From positions 34,369,363 to 34,433,362 of the forward strand of contig OY759263.1 in assembly GCA_963662155.1 (NCBI GenBank): a stretch of DNA of 64,000 nt, read 5' to 3'. The position numbers were made by a program, and so were the translations under genes. This DNA is from Lamellibrachia columna (taxonomy: Eukaryota > Annelida > Polychaeta > Sabellida > Siboglinidae). Positions 44,962 to 58,925 of this stretch are shown here, piece by piece (the stretch's first letter is position 1; every line of letters begins with the position of its first letter). Below the pieces are notes generated by a model. The model saw only the letters and a list, made by a program, of their open reading frames with translations. It was not told the DNA's origin and ran no database searches.

Positions 44962-47102
44962 TTTGAATGTTGGAAGTAGAATGGCTACATCAACATAAAT
45001 CAATTATGTTGAATGTTAGAAGTAGAATGGCTACATCAACATAAATAAATTATGTTGAATGTTAGAAGTAGAATGGCTACATCAACATAAATACATTATG
45101 TTGAATGTTAGAAGTAGAATGGCTACATCAACATAAATAAATTGTGTTGATTGTTAGAAGTAGAATGGCTACATCAACATAAATAAATTATGTTGAATGT
45201 TAGAAGTAGAATGGCTACATCAACATAAATAAATTGTGTTGAATGTTAGAAGTAGAATGGCTACATCAACATAAATAAGTTGTGTTGAATGTTAGAAGTA
45301 GAATGGCTACATCGACATAAATAAATTGTGTTGAATGTTAGAAGTAGAATGGCTACTTCAACATAAATAAATTGTTTTGAATGTTAGAAGTAGAATGGCT
45401 ATATCAACATAAATAAATTGTGTTGAATGTTAGAAGTAGAATGGCTACATCGACATAAATAAATTGTGTTGAATGTTAGAAGTAGAATGGCTACATCGAC
45501 ATAAATTGAGTTGAATGTTAGAAGTAGAATGGCTACATCGACATAAATAAATTGTGATGAATGTTAGAAGTAGAATGGCTACATCAACATAAATAAGTTG
45601 TGTTGAATGTTAGAAGTAGAATGGCTACATCGACATAAATAAATTGTGTTGAATGTTAGAAGTAGAATGGCTACATCGACATAAATAAATTGTGTTGAAT
45701 GTTAGAAGTAGAATGGCTACATCAACATAAATAAATTATGTTGAATGTTAGAAATAGAATGGCTACATCGACATAAATAAATTGTGTTAAATGTTAGAAG
45801 TAGAATGGCTACATCAACATAAATAAATTGTGTTGAAAGTTAGAAGTGGAATGGCTACATCAACATAAATAAGTTGTGTTGAATGTTAGAAGTAGAATGG
45901 CTACATCGACATAAATAAATTGTGTTGAATGTTAGAAGTAGAATGGCTACATCGACATAAATAAGTTGTGTTGAATGTTAGAAGTAGAATGGCTATATCA
46001 ACATAAATAAATTGTGTTGAATGTTAGAAGTAGAATGGCTACATCGACATAAATTGAGTTGAATGTTAGAAGTAGAATGGCTACATCGACATAAATAAGT
46101 TGTGTTGAATGTTAGAAGTAGAATGGATACATCAACATAAATAAATTGTGTTGATTGTTAGAAGTAGAATGGCTGCATCAACATAAATAAGTTGTGTTGA
46201 ATGTTAGAAGTAGAATGGCTACATCGACATAAATAAATTGTGTTGAATGTTAGAAGTAGAATGGCTACATCAACATAAATAATTGTTTTGAATGTTAGAA
46301 GTAGAATGGCTATATCAACATAAATACATTATGTTGAATGTTAGAAGTAGAATGGCTACATCAACATAAATAAGTTGTGTTGAATGTTAGAAGTAGAATG
46401 GCTACATCGACATAAATAAATTGCATTGAATGTTAGAAGTAGAATGGCTACATCGACATAAATAAATTGTGTTGAATGTTAGAAGTAGAATGGCTACATC
46501 GACATAAATTGAGTTGAATGTTAGAAGTAGAATGGCTACATCGACATAAATAAGTTGTGTTGAATGTTAGAAGTAGAATGGATACATCAACATAAATAAA
46601 TTGTGTTGATTGTTAGAAGTAGAATGGCTACATCAACATAAATAAGTTGTGTTGAATGTTAGAAGTAGAATGGCTACATCGACATAAATAAATTGTGTTG
46701 AATGTTAGAAGTAGAATGGCTACATCGACATAAATTGAGTTGAATGTTAGAAGTAGAATGGCTACATCGACATAAATAAGTTGTGTTGAATGTTAGAAGT
46801 AGAATGGATACATCAACATAAATAAATTGTGTTGATTGTTAGAAGTAGAATGACTACATCAACATAAATAAGTTGTGTTGAATGTTAGAAGTAGAATGGC
46901 TACATCGACATAAATAAATTGTGTTGAATGTTAGAAGTAGAATGGCTACATCAACATAAATAAATTGTTTTGAATGTTAGAAGTAGAATGGATACATCAA
47001 CATAAATAAATTGTGTTGATTGTTAGAAGTAGAATGGCTACATCAACATAAATAAATTGTTTTGAAAGTTAGAAGTAGAATGGTTACATCATCATAAATA
47101 AA
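44962..47102. repeat. 46-bp satellite, about 46 copies with higher-order structure
   Basis: Units start GTTAGAAGTAGAATGGCTAC, then ATCAACATAAATAAATTGTG and TTGAAT. Variants include TCGAC, AAGTTG, GGATAC, TTGATTG and a 42-bp form (CATAAATTGAG). The short form followed by the same ordered variants recurs at 46051, 46506 and 46732; the last interval, 226 bp, is five units. No long open frame. Confidence 0.95.
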
Positions 47103-47771
47103 TTTGAAAACGGTATGCTAAAGTAACATATATCAGCCATATATATGTCATCGGTATTATGCAAGAGGACTTATCCGGGAAATACCAGATGACAAAATGA
47201 GAGAATGTTTATTAAACGGAAGATTAAGGAGAAAGATGGACCGGGACAACACTTTAAGGAGTCACAAATTAGACCCGCTGTTAAAACGTTATCACGTGCA
47301 ATGGCCACACGTGCATATGACATTCCAACAACTGTTTATATGTTGGGATAATCTACCACAGATGACCTTAGGGTGTGACCTTAGGGTGTCATTCAGTGTC
47401 GTCCTCAAGAGCGAAAATGTACAGAAGACTTTCCATACACAAGAAAGCAGGACAAAGTGCTTAGACCGCATCTTACGAGGAGGATATCGCCAAACGCAGA
47501 TATGTTTCTTGGAAAATGCCACATTGTGTTTAAAATAAAGAATTCATGTCCGGTGGATAATAGTAATGGGTCAATGGAACGACAGCGACAGGCTACCAGT
47601 TGGACTCTGAACAAGTGACCATTGTGTAGTGTGTTGGCTAAAGGTCCAATGGAAAGCAGACCAGCGTATCAGTTGAAATTAGGTCGATATAATCTTATTG
47701 GATAAGATAGAGGATATGTACTACTAAACAACTACCGGTACTTCTCCCGAGTACTGCTGCACAAACGTTTC
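47103..47771. other. Possible coding-like segment, unrecognised
   Basis: A plus frame 47197-47538 (113 codons) contains a small internal duplication (GACCTTAGGGTGT) and no known domain. Likely chance. Confidence 0.3.
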
Positions 47772-47772
47772 A

Positions 47773-47808
<36 letters not shown>

Positions 47809-47906
47809 CGGTCGCACGCACACGCACACGCACACGCACACGCACACGCACACGCACACGCACACGCGCACGCGCACACGCACAAACACACGCACACACA
47901 CATACA
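47772..47906. repeat. (CGCA)n and (CACACG)n microsatellite
   Basis: CGCA run then CACACG hexamers. Confidence 0.95.
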
Positions 47907-48883
47907 GACACATACACAATAATCGGCATATCAGATGTCAAATGTCAAAGCTTCGTGCGACAGCAAACGTATGTGGGAAATTTCGAAAAACAACATGACA
48001 AAGAAATATTTAGCAAGTTGGTGCGAGCGTAGCGAAAGAAAAACGAAAAAATTAATTGATTTCATGTAGCTAGCCCAATACAAATATTACGTTAATAGCT
48101 GGCCAGAAAATATGTCGGCATCACTGCATTTTATCAACCGAACGTGTTAGATTCCATCACGAGTCAGCAATAAACAGGACGCAAACATTACAAAGTATAG
48201 ATTTATGTGTGCAAATATAATTTCTGCAGCGTTGTTCATAAACGTAACAGCATTGCTTAACGTCTTACTTCAGGTATAATTTATTTGTGGCATCACGATT
48301 GTTATTTGTTATTCCAGACAGACATTGTTGGAAAGTTTTTGCAATAAAGAATAATCCGTTAAATGTAGGTAAGATTTGAGAGAAGTAGAGTTTATAAAGG
48401 TGTAGTTGCGATTTAAGGACAAAAAACACACATGCACACATCTTTCCGTTATTGGATGCATGCATTATATTATATTATTATACGAACACATTTACACTGG
48501 TCGACTTGTTGTTTTCATCGTAACTGCTGGTAGTTTACACTGGCCGACTTGTTATAACTGCTGGTAGTTCACACAATGTAAATGTTGCCCAACGATATGA
48601 CATGTAGAACAAGACATCACTAAGTCATTGCAACAATGTGTGCACGCAAAGTGGATTATAAACAAAATAAAAGAACAACAAAATAAAGAAGGGAAAGACC
48701 AGGGAAGGAAAGGGCAAGAACACAAAACGAGCCAAAGGCTTGGTCATCATATGATATGTCAAAAAAGTAACATAACCTGTAGAACGCATATTAAAACATC
48801 ATGATATCATATCACCTGTCAGACCTCATTTATAACTCATTGGAATTGGAATTGGAAAAACTAGAAGACCGATAGCGTAGGCC
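47907..48883. other. No gene recognised
   Basis: Short near-repeat of ACACTGGxCGACTTGTT at 48495 and 48538; otherwise featureless. Confidence 0.4.
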
Positions 48884-48963
48884 GGATCCCTCGTAACAGT
48901 TGTAATCCATTGGATCCCTCGTAACAGTTGTAATCCATTGGATCCCTTGTAACAGTTGTAATC
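48884..48963. repeat. 28-bp tandem repeat, 3 copies
   Basis: Unit GGATCCCTCGTAACAGTTGT plus AATCCATT. Confidence 0.9.
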
Positions 48964-49276
48964 ACACCTGCATTGGCGCAACAAGGAGAACATTTGGTAC
49001 AAGACTCGAGGAACCCACAAAGTAGGTCGAGACCATCGCAACCAGACGGTTTACTCGTGAACAGAGGATAGCACCAACAACATCAGTACATAAGTCAGCA
49101 AACACACACCACGCCAACCGAAACAACTGCCTTATTTTCCGGGAGGGCGTAAAATGGTTGAAAGAAAAGGCAGCAGAAGTGTCCACTGGATAAAGGAGGT
49201 TCTATCGATCAGGAAAACAATACCGATGATGAATCGAGACGGGGGTAGCGAACTAACTCACACAATTTAGTTATTG

Positions 49277-49304
49277 CAGAAGACAAACAAAGGTTGTCGA
49301 AACG
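49277..49304 (+). other. Hammerhead-core-like relic
   Basis: CAGAAGA, stem GACAA/TTGTC (49282-49286, 49294-49298), then GAAACG. Resembles a CTGATGA-stem-GAAAC core with substitutions; long pairing arms are not evident. Confidence 0.3.
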
Positions 49305-50329
49305 TAGAAAATAAGTAAACTTCGAAGTTGCATAAGCATTCAATTCCCAGCTCGATGAACGTGTTCACGGATTGTAACATAGTTTTGCTTCTACTTCAGT
49401 ATTTACTAATTAACATAACAATCAATCAAGATACTATTTATTACATAGTATCTCTTGAAGTATAATGTTCAGTGTGTTTCAGTACGACATATATAAAACT
49501 GCCTGAACCATAGATTGGTAGTAATGTTGTGACTCTCTACATACACGAAAACATGATTATGACTTAAGAGGAAAAAATACGTGTTAGTTGTTGTTTTGAA
49601 GGTAATACGACCCTTGAATGACGTATGCCTACATCTCCCGATTTTAAAAGATCCAAAACGCTGAGTCATGTGCTGTTAGTGAAAAGAGAAAGGCGTCTGG
49701 ATGGAATTAATGCAACATCTTGTAATCAGAGCATCGTCATAACTTGTAGAGGATGACACTACTTGGAACACTATTCCTAACACGCCACTCTGTCTGATCC
49801 AAGTCGACGAGTTTTATCTTAGCCACTCCACAGGTGACTTTCATTTACCCGGCCCACTCTTTGTCTAACTAGGTACCCTTCTGTTCGACCCAAAAATAGC
49901 CAGTACACACCTTACGCCTCTCCTTACCGGTTGGCGCATTAGGAATTGTGTTATCATTTCCGAAAGGGTTCACCGATCAAGGTATTCATCATTATGCCGT
50001 GTATCGCTCCAGCAGATGTAACAAGGGTCTGCATAACTAATGCCTCGCCCGCTTCATTTCGACGAGTTGTATGCTATATAACATTAAACATAAAGAACGG
50101 TCCTGTTGTGGAGATACATCCATCATCGCCGGCGGTAGACCCTCTGGATAAAGGTTCTCCTAAGCGGGTCACTACCCCCTCACTTTCTCACGGGTGGTGG
50201 GCGCTGAGAGAATGCGGAAGTCGTGTTCCCGTGACTGTCCAAGAAACGAAGGTCTCCTGTTATAAGCGAGTCGATTCTCATGAAGCGAGTCGAACAAGAT
50301 CATTCGAGTCAAGCAATACTCCCTATGCA

Positions 50330-50720
50330 CGAAGACAATGCACCATCGCTAATTGTTTCAACTTAGTGACATATATCACCAGCACTCCATACGTTGCAAT
50401 AACTATTGGTCGTATAACAAGATCCCTATGGGAATCAGTAGTAAAGTGGTTTGGGAACTCAGCCTCTAATTTTGTTTTCACGAATAATTAGTTCACGAAT
50501 TGGCGACGTTTTGTTCAGTCTGTGAGAAAAATGATCGTGGCTATCGCTCCAAAAGTTTGAAACACACGTGGTATCCTGGTGTACGTATAGAAGGCCACCG
50601 GTGTTGCCATGCAGTGTTGACACATCCATTATTTTGCAACTACCCATCTACCTGACTAGTTAGGCGACCGCAAGGAAACAATACACGAATTCGGAGAATA
50701 TTCTCCGACATTCTCCGGAG
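50330..50720. repeat. Diverged duplication, copy 1
   Basis: It shares an ordered series of blocks with 53260-53690: ATCGCTAATTG, GTTGCAATAA, GAGAAAAAT-ATCGTG, ATCC-GGTGTA, CAGTGTT-ACAC and CGACCGCAAGG. A plus frame over 49946-50491 shows no domain. Confidence 0.65.
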
Positions 50721-51282
50721 TACGCACACTATTGATATCGGACCGACGCCCCTCCCCAGCAACGTAACGACACCGGCGACGGGTGAGGCGACGCAACCAC
50801 CGACATTTTCTGTCAATCAACCGGTGCTTATCGAGCGCATTTTCGGTGTCCATTCATACATTTTTGGTCTGGCAAATTTAGGGGGCGATCGTATTGTGGG
50901 TTTGTAAAGGCCCGCCGCCAGCGCCTGTCACGGGCCTTGTCAGCCGAACACGAGTCCGTGTCGTCCTGCATTCATTAGGCGTTCGATGTCGGGCGGGCGG
51001 GATCACTTTCTCTTGTCAAATCTTATCTCTCCTGACCCGTTCACTCATGCGAATCGCGAAACGACGGCAGGATTCCTCGTCATCCGATGAACACTGCTCT
51101 GACTAGTCCAGCATGTGTCTCAGTCAAAATAATCACCTCTGGTCATTTTAAAGGTTTTATGTTTATAACCGTATGTCATTGTTAACTCTAATTGATAGTA
51201 TTTCTTTTCAGTACACAGTGATGCTATCTATATAACTCGTATATTCAGGTTTAGAGTCAAAACGAATAGTAATTTTTTTTTA

Positions 51283-51285
<3 letters not shown>
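50721..51285. other. No gene recognised
   Basis: GC-richer stretch to about 51110 without a recognised domain. Confidence 0.4.
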
Positions 51286-51334
<49 letters not shown>

Positions 51335-51337
51335 GCA
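51286..51337. repeat. (CA)n microsatellite
   Basis: About 25 units. Confidence 0.9.
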
Positions 51338-51959
51338 CTCGACTCGATGGTTATTTTGGACCTAGTGTCAATGTTCAGCGCCAGTTATTTTAATTAATAA
51401 TTATACTTTATTATAACGGTTCATAGCATCGTATATACGTTTTAGGTAAATCATACACTTATCTGTGAAAGTTCTTCAATGCAGTACGCAGCGTACCGAT
51501 AAATGGGTTATTACTACAATACTCGTTGAACCACAAAGATTGGTATTACACAGGTATGTTAACACACATTGCGCATGAATAGCTTGCAACAACGAATACA
51601 GTACGGCACATTCTGGAGGTTGTAGTAAACCACAACAACCAGACCTAAGCTCGGTGGAATCCTTAAGATAAATAAAATACCGCACTAGCAGAAATAACCA
51701 GACCAAATCTCGGTTTAATCCTTAAGATAAATAGGAACATACACTAACAGCACCAAACAGGCTAAGGTTGTGTTTATTCCTTACTCATAATCCTTACGAA
51801 ATAAAGTGCGAATAAATTCTTCAGGCGGATCCTGTAACTATTATGCAGAAATCACATAATAAACGAATCCATGACGCGGATCATCGCCCAAGTTCAGGTC
51901 AACAAGAGCCAATCTTGACCGTCGGCAAGACCCATTTTGACCACTGTGAAATGCCGCCA

Positions 51960-52095
51960 ATTACTGCGCGTCGGCTCACACATCGAGGCATACAACGTTG
52001 GCAAGGGAGATCTTGCAAGGCACGATGAACGGCGGACGAGGAAGAGGCCACCGAAAATGTGGATGGACAACGTCCGAGAATTTAACAGGGAATTC
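51960..52095 (+). pseudogene. LINE C-terminus-like fragment
   Basis: The plus frame encodes GKGDLARHDERRTRKRPPKM, then WMDNVRE. This recalls the G(R/K)RP-KRW-DNV tail of RTE/Jockey-type polymerases. It is short and alone, so the assignment is tentative. Confidence 0.35.
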
Positions 52096-53259
52096 TTCGA
52101 CGCTGCTCACAGCCGTGTCAGGAGGAGGGCGGTTTCTGTTGAGACTTCCTGCCTCGGTTTGATTGTATCACTAACGTCATTCAAACAACAACTGTTCTAG
52201 TAGATTAATATGTAATCAATATTTCGTCTTATAATTATGTAAATTACGAAGAGAAAATATTATATGTTTTTATGATCGGTTTTCCCACTGAACACAACTT
52301 TACTAGTTAGTAGTTGTTTTAACATCGTCTTTAAGCCTAATTAGTTTGGTTTATGCGTATATCGCATGAATTCTATCCACAGCCAAACGGCGGTTTTCCT
52401 GTTGAGAGATATATGTATGTTTTAGTTGCTGCCGCTCTGGACACCAGAATTAGATGTTGCGTTAACGGCTCTTTAATGATGTATGCTGACAGAGTATGCT
52501 GATTTATTACGAAAGCCCCGTGGCGTCAACGGATGGCTTGTTGTTCGTTGAACGCATGGTACCACACACGTCGGATATTCCGCATGGCGTTTTGAGTGAA
52601 TTTCCACTTTCAAGTATATAAAATGGCACAGTTATCAACTGTGGCGTTTGATGTTGCTTTGGTTACGAACATGTGTATGTGGACGTTCCATATGTGGTTC
52701 ATTTCATTGTGTAAGAAATAAAACTGCGTTACACAAACACATAGTGATATAGATATGGTAGAGTTGGTAGGAATAAAATATGTTCCTCCGCTCTTTGTAG
52801 CGCAGGGGGAAATGTCATTATGCAGACTCGAAATGTTGTGTACTTAGAACTGTGAGAGTACAGTGACACATAATACATTGACATAATGTATAGATTAACA
52901 TAGAGTACAATGATATAGTGTACAGTGACATAGAGTACAATTACATAAAGTACAGTGATATAGAGTATAGTGGCATAGATTACAGTATCATAGAGTACAG
53001 AGATATAAAGTAAAGTGACATAACATTTTCCAAGTAAGTGAAACAAAATGTGATGATAAATTAAAAACAGGAAATATACAAAACAAACGACGCCGTGGCT
53101 CCCCGGAGTTAACAACATTTAACATCACTCATGGCTTGGCTGGCCATTTATGTACACAACATTGTGAATATTACATTTTGTTTAACATCTCGAACAAGGA
53201 GCATAACACCGATGAACACTCGTGACATAATCATTCGGCCGAGATCGCCTCTCTGTGTA
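52096..53259. other. No gene recognised
   Basis: 52860-53010 has a loose ACAGTGACATAGAGT-type repetition of about 15 bases. Its minus frame (IVLYVTVLY-like) is a composition artefact. Confidence 0.5.
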
Positions 53260-53690
53260 CGTAGGCAGTGCATTCATATATCATGGTTTCATTGCTAATT
53301 GTCACGATATAGTGACACGCCACAGGCGCGCCATAAGTTGCAATAATTACTGATAGTAAACGAAGCTAGATATGGGAACGTAGTAGAACCAGTAGTGATG
53401 TGGTCTTAACACACAACCTTTGATGTTCTTTTCATGAACAACTGGTACGCGAATTGACGATGCGAGAAAAATTATCGTGTATGTTGCTCCAAATTGTTGA
53501 ACACTCGTAATATCCCGGTGTAAGTGTGACAGTTCTGGAGGTCCCCGGTGTGCCTCTATACAGTGTTAACACAGCCATTATTATGTAACTGCCTGACTAA
53601 AAAAACGACCGCAAGGTGAAAATACACCAATTGGGATAATATGTTTGACATTCACCGTACGCCATTAACAACGCGCCATAAAGAGTAAAC
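53260..53690. repeat. Diverged duplication, copy 2
   Basis: Counterpart of 50330-50720, same orientation, similarity in blocks by eye. Confidence 0.65.
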
Positions 53691-53842
53691 AGGAAGCATG
53701 ACGTCATGTCGAATACAAAACAGTCCCGATACGGATTTGTTCGAGTCAGCAAACAAACACTGTAGGACTCGGGTAGACGTTCAGGAAGGTGACATCAAAG
53801 AGGTGAAACTATTGGAAAAAAGTAGAAATTGTAGAGAGCGAG

Positions 53843-53937
53843 AGTGAATGAGTGAGTGAGTGAGTGAGTGAGTACGTGAGTAAGTGAGTGAGAGAATGAG
53901 TGAGTGAGTGAGTGAGTGAGTGAATGAGTGAGTGAGC

Positions 53938-53992
<55 letters not shown>
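53843..53992. repeat. (GAGT)n then (GA)n microsatellite
   Basis: GAGT/GAAT tetranucleotides followed by a GA tract of about 50 bases. Confidence 0.95.
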
Positions 53993-53995
<3 letters not shown>

Positions 53996-54876
53996 ACAAA
54001 AACGATGTGGAGTTTTAGTGAAAGCTGTATATAACATAGCACTGACATTAAGTATCAGCTTGACTATGGGACACTTTTTCTAGTGACTACATTTAACAAC
54101 TTCCGCTGAAAGGTATTCCACAAATAGTTAAACATAACAGTAGTAATTAGAAGTTCCGTTGAGAGCTATCATGCAGCATATCCTCGAGCAGTGGAACGTG
54201 TGCATTTCTTAAACGTCTGGCAAACGTCGCGTATAAGATGTCTGCTTCAAAAAGTAAGTTTATGCAAAATATGTTACCGACAAAGAGACGGCAGCAGTTA
54301 TGTAATTTGACTGTCCGATAGTTATTTCACTCTGTTTTCACGCCTTGTAATTCAGAATACATTTGTAGCTAGAGTTGCGCCCGAGAAGACCCCCAAGTTG
54401 GGCCATAAACGTTGATTGTCTGCACGGAAAATCTGCTAATCTCATTTGTCATGCTGACGTTGGGTGGCGCTGCCCGTCACATTATCACTCGTGTGCAGGT
54501 GAGAACTAAATGCGATCCGCGAAGATCTGCGCGCGATAGTCTTATAAGGGCCGCGATTGTGCGACGGCGCATAAGACGACGCGAGCCGTTCGGCACACGG
54601 GTAACGTAAACCGAATAAATCTGTATACGGGATGATTAACGAGTCACCCGTTCTACTCGACATCATCAATCACTGCGGGCGTGGTGCGTGCGCACGATAC
54701 ACCCGTATACGCGCTGATGACACGGCACGCGTTTGCATTCGAGATACATTATCGATGAACCGTGCCTTGGCCCAGATTTATATCTTATATTTATGTGTAA
54801 CATATACAAATGGCATCCCCGTGTAATCGTCCGAGACGGTGGCACAGTGGCGCAAGGCCGTAGGCATTGCACGAGC
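53993..54876. other. No gene recognised; one hammerhead-like motif
   Basis: At 54383-54414, GAGAAGA, a CCCAA/TTGGG hairpin and ATAAACGTTG resemble the core of the fold-back at 19944-20115. Nothing else is visible. Confidence 0.3.
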
Positions 54877-55107
54877 GATTTGGTACGCGATGACTTAAAA
54901 CTCCACTCTCAACTGATTTGGTATGCGATGACTTAAAACTCCACTCTTAACTGATTTGGTACGCGATGACTTAAAACTCCACTCTCAACTGATTTGGTAC
55001 GCGATGACTTAAAACTCCACTCTCAACTGATTTGGTACGCGATGACTTAAAACTCCACTCTCAACTGATTTGGTACGCGATGACTTAAAACTCCACTCTC
55101 AACTGAT
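54877..55107. repeat. 38-bp tandem repeat, 6 copies
   Basis: Unit GATTTGGTACGCGATGACTT then AAAACTCCACTCTCAACT; nearly identical copies. Confidence 0.95.
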
Positions 55108-55142
55108 TTAATCTATCGCGAATCCGGTTCTTTGATGTCCAA

Positions 55143-55566
<424 letters not shown>

Positions 55567-55978
55567 CGTATATTTTTGTTCAAGTCATCGAAAGAATTTA
55601 ATAAGATCTGGTAAAGTTAAAAATACTGGATATACATGAATGCTACTTCCATCCTCTCGCCGATCACATGACAAAGTTAGGAAAGTTCACCGAGGGTGAA
55701 ATTCGTGAGTGTTTAGCGCTTCCATTTTCACATCAATTATTGTTTGACCAAACATTAAATAATTTAATAGTTTGTCTCATGAGTTCACCAAAACTACACA
55801 CAGAAGTTGCACAAGAGAGCTGGCATGTTGCGGCGGATACCATATAGGTTTGATACTACGTAAAATGAATTTGAAATAAGATTAGCAAAAAATTGAATTG
55901 AGGAGGAACTTTAAAAATAGTACTGTCGTAATTGCCAGGACCTTCGACGACGGGACCAGTCTCTGGATCAGACAGTAA

Positions 55979-58925
55979 ATCAGACAGTCTAGCACAGATA
56001 AACCAATATCAAATCATCCAAAAAACATCTCTGAAAAAGGTTATAGATGCGTATGTTTAAATGCAAGGAGCATAGTAAATAAGAAAAACGAATTAAACAT
56101 TATGGTAGAAGATATTGACCCTCACATAATTGGTATAACTGAATCATGGGCCAACATAGATATAACAGATGCTGAATTAGGACTGACAGGATATGTAATG
56201 TTTAGGAAAGATCGAATAGGAAGAAGGGGCGGGGGAGTTATTTTATATGTTAAAGAATCTATTCAGGCTTATGAAATAAAACTAGAAAGGGAAGCAGTTT
56301 GCGATGAAGCTGTTTGGTGCAAAATTGTTTCGGGAAATTCAAAATTAACTATTGGATTAGTTTACCGAAGTCCAAACATAAACGAAGAGGACAACACAAA
56401 CATAAAAAACGCTATAAAGGAAGTTAGTAAAGGGGAATGTATCATAATGGGAGATTTTAACCATGGACACATACAATGGAATTCTCTAGAGAGCGCAGGG
56501 ATTGAGGACCAACAATTTCTATTTTTAATCCAGGATAGCTTTCTTACTCAGCACGTACTAGAACCAACCAGGGGAGAAAATGTATTAGATATAGTTTTGT
56601 CATCACAAAAAGAATTAGTGGACAATGTAAAAATATTTGAACCATTGGGTAATAGTGACCATAATCAAATACATTTTGACATCAATGTAAAATCAGAAAG
56701 TAAAAATAAGAAAACGTACAAGAGAAACTTCCACAAAGGTAACTACAAAGATATGAGAAAATACTTAGCAAAGCTAGATTGGAATAACATGCTGATGAAT
56801 AAGACCGCAATTGAATGTTGGAATATTCTAAAATATGAAATTGAGAGTATCATCGATAAATTTGTTCCCTTCCAAAAACAAGGAAAACGGTGTAGAAAGA
56901 AACACTTGTCAAAAGAGGCTATTAGAAAAATAATGCTAAAACAAACTATGTGGAGGGTTTATAGGCGTACCAGAAAGGACGAAGACTATGCAAAATACAA
57001 AGAGGCACTTAATGCAGCTACAACTGAAATCAGACAATCTAAAAGAAGCTATGAGCAAAAACTAGCATGTAACATAAAAAAATGACAGCAAGAGTTTTTA
57101 TGCATATGTCAGGAGTAAACAAAACGTACAAGACAAGGTTGGACCTCTAGAAGACAGTGCTGGAAATATAATATCACAGGGGTTTTTAATGGCGGAAGAC
57201 CTAAATGGTTACTTCAGTTCAGTGTTTACCAAAGAAGATATTAGTTCATTACCAGTTGCTGATGCTAAATTTCAGGGGGCTAAATCTGACTATTTAGGTC
57301 CGTTAGTTGTAACTCCAGAATTGGTAGCTAAGAAAATAAAGGCAATGAAGGATAACAAATCACCGGGAGTGGATGGGATTCCTCCAAAATTACTAATGGA
57401 AACAGTAGAACAAATCAGTATACCACTTGCAAGAGTATTCAACTTGTCATTAAAAGAGGGAGTTGTTCCGTTTGAATGGAAAGAAGCAAACATCATACCA
57501 TTATTTAAAAAGGGTTCGAGAAATAAGTCAGAGAATTACAGACCAGTGAGTTTAACGCCAGTGATTTGTAAATTATTAGAAAGGTTAATTAAAGACCATA
57601 TGGTGGACTTCCTCGTTAAGCATAAATTATTAAATTCATCTCAACATGGATTCCTTAAAGCGAGGTCATGCTTAACAAATATGTTATGTTTTTTGGAAGA
57701 AATCACTAAGTGGATAGACGTGGAATCGCCAGTAGATATTATGTACTTAGATTTTCAGAAAGCTTTTGACAAAGTGCCACATCAAAGATTACTACTTAAA
57801 TTAAAAGCCCATGGTATCGGGGATAGCATAACTGACTGGATAAAACAATGGCTGACTGACAGAAGACAATGAGTTGTAGTAGATGGAGAAGTTTCAAATT
57901 GGAAATCGGTTTTGAGTGGGGTACCTCAAGGATCAGTATTAGGACCTATATTATTCTTAATTTATATCAATGACTTGGACGACAGTATAACAAGTAACGT
58001 ACTGAAATTTGCGGATGACACAAAACTGTTTAGAAAGGTTAATACTGATGGTGATGAACAACATTTACAAAACGATCTAGACAGATTAGTGAAATGGTCT
58101 GAGAAATGGCAGATGTTGTTAAATTTTGGGAAATGTAAATGCCTACATACAGGACATAGGAACTTGAATGTAAACTATAAAATGGGAGATACTGTTCTGG
58201 GTACTACTGTAAAAGAAAAGGACTTAGGAGTTACAATAAGCGCTGATATGAAAGTTTCAGAGCAGTGTGGTATTGCAGCTTCAAAGGGTAATCAAATTCT
58301 TGGATTGATTAGAAGAAACATAACATACAAGGGAAAAAAGTTAATTATACCTCTTTATAAAGCAATAGTTAGACCTCATTTAGAATACTGTATACAAGCA
58401 TGGAGACCATATCGTAAGAAGGATATAGATACGCTTGAACGCATACAAAGGAGAGCAACTAAAATGATTCCAGAACTGAGAGACCTTAGTTATGAAGAAC
58501 GCCTGAAAGAATGTGGTTTAACAACTCTAGAGACAAGGAGGTTAAGAGGAGATCAGATTGAAGTTTTTAAGATATTGAATGGGTATGAAAATATTGATAG
58601 AAATATGTTTTTCTCACTCAAGAAGGATAGCAGAACTAGAGGACATGAGGTAAAATTAGTAAAGGATCAATGTAGATTGGACATCAGGAAGCACTCGTTC
58701 TCACAGAGGACAATAAATGAATGGAACAAATTGTCTACAGATTGTGTAACTGCTAGCAGCGTGAATATGTTTAAAAACAAGGTTGACACATATCTCAGGA
58801 GGGCGGGCTATAAGTAGATGAACATTGTTGGACTCTCGATAAGCCAATGGCTTCCTTGTCCACTTGCCATCTGGGCCTTTGGTTTGGATGGCAAATCTTG
58901 TTAAATCTTGTTAAAATGCAGAAAC
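55979..58925 (+). mobile_element. CR1 LINE, subfamily B, nearly complete ORF2 and 3' UTR
   Basis: The endonuclease block is 55979-57085 with CLNARSI, GITESW, IMGDFNHGHIQW and SDHNQI. RT blocks are 57189-57872 (GVDGIPPKLL, NYRPVSLT, YLDFQKAFDKVPHQ) and 57912-58817 (SGVPQGSVLGPILF, KFADDTKLF, RPHLEYC, NEWNKL). The 3' UTR ends in TTGTTAAATC repeats. Only two disabling changes are evident in ORF2. An A7 run at 57076-57082 shifts the frame to a TGA at 57083. TGA at 57870-57872 stands where the copy at 5624 has CGA. ORF1 is absent, so the copy is 5' truncated. Confidence 0.93.
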
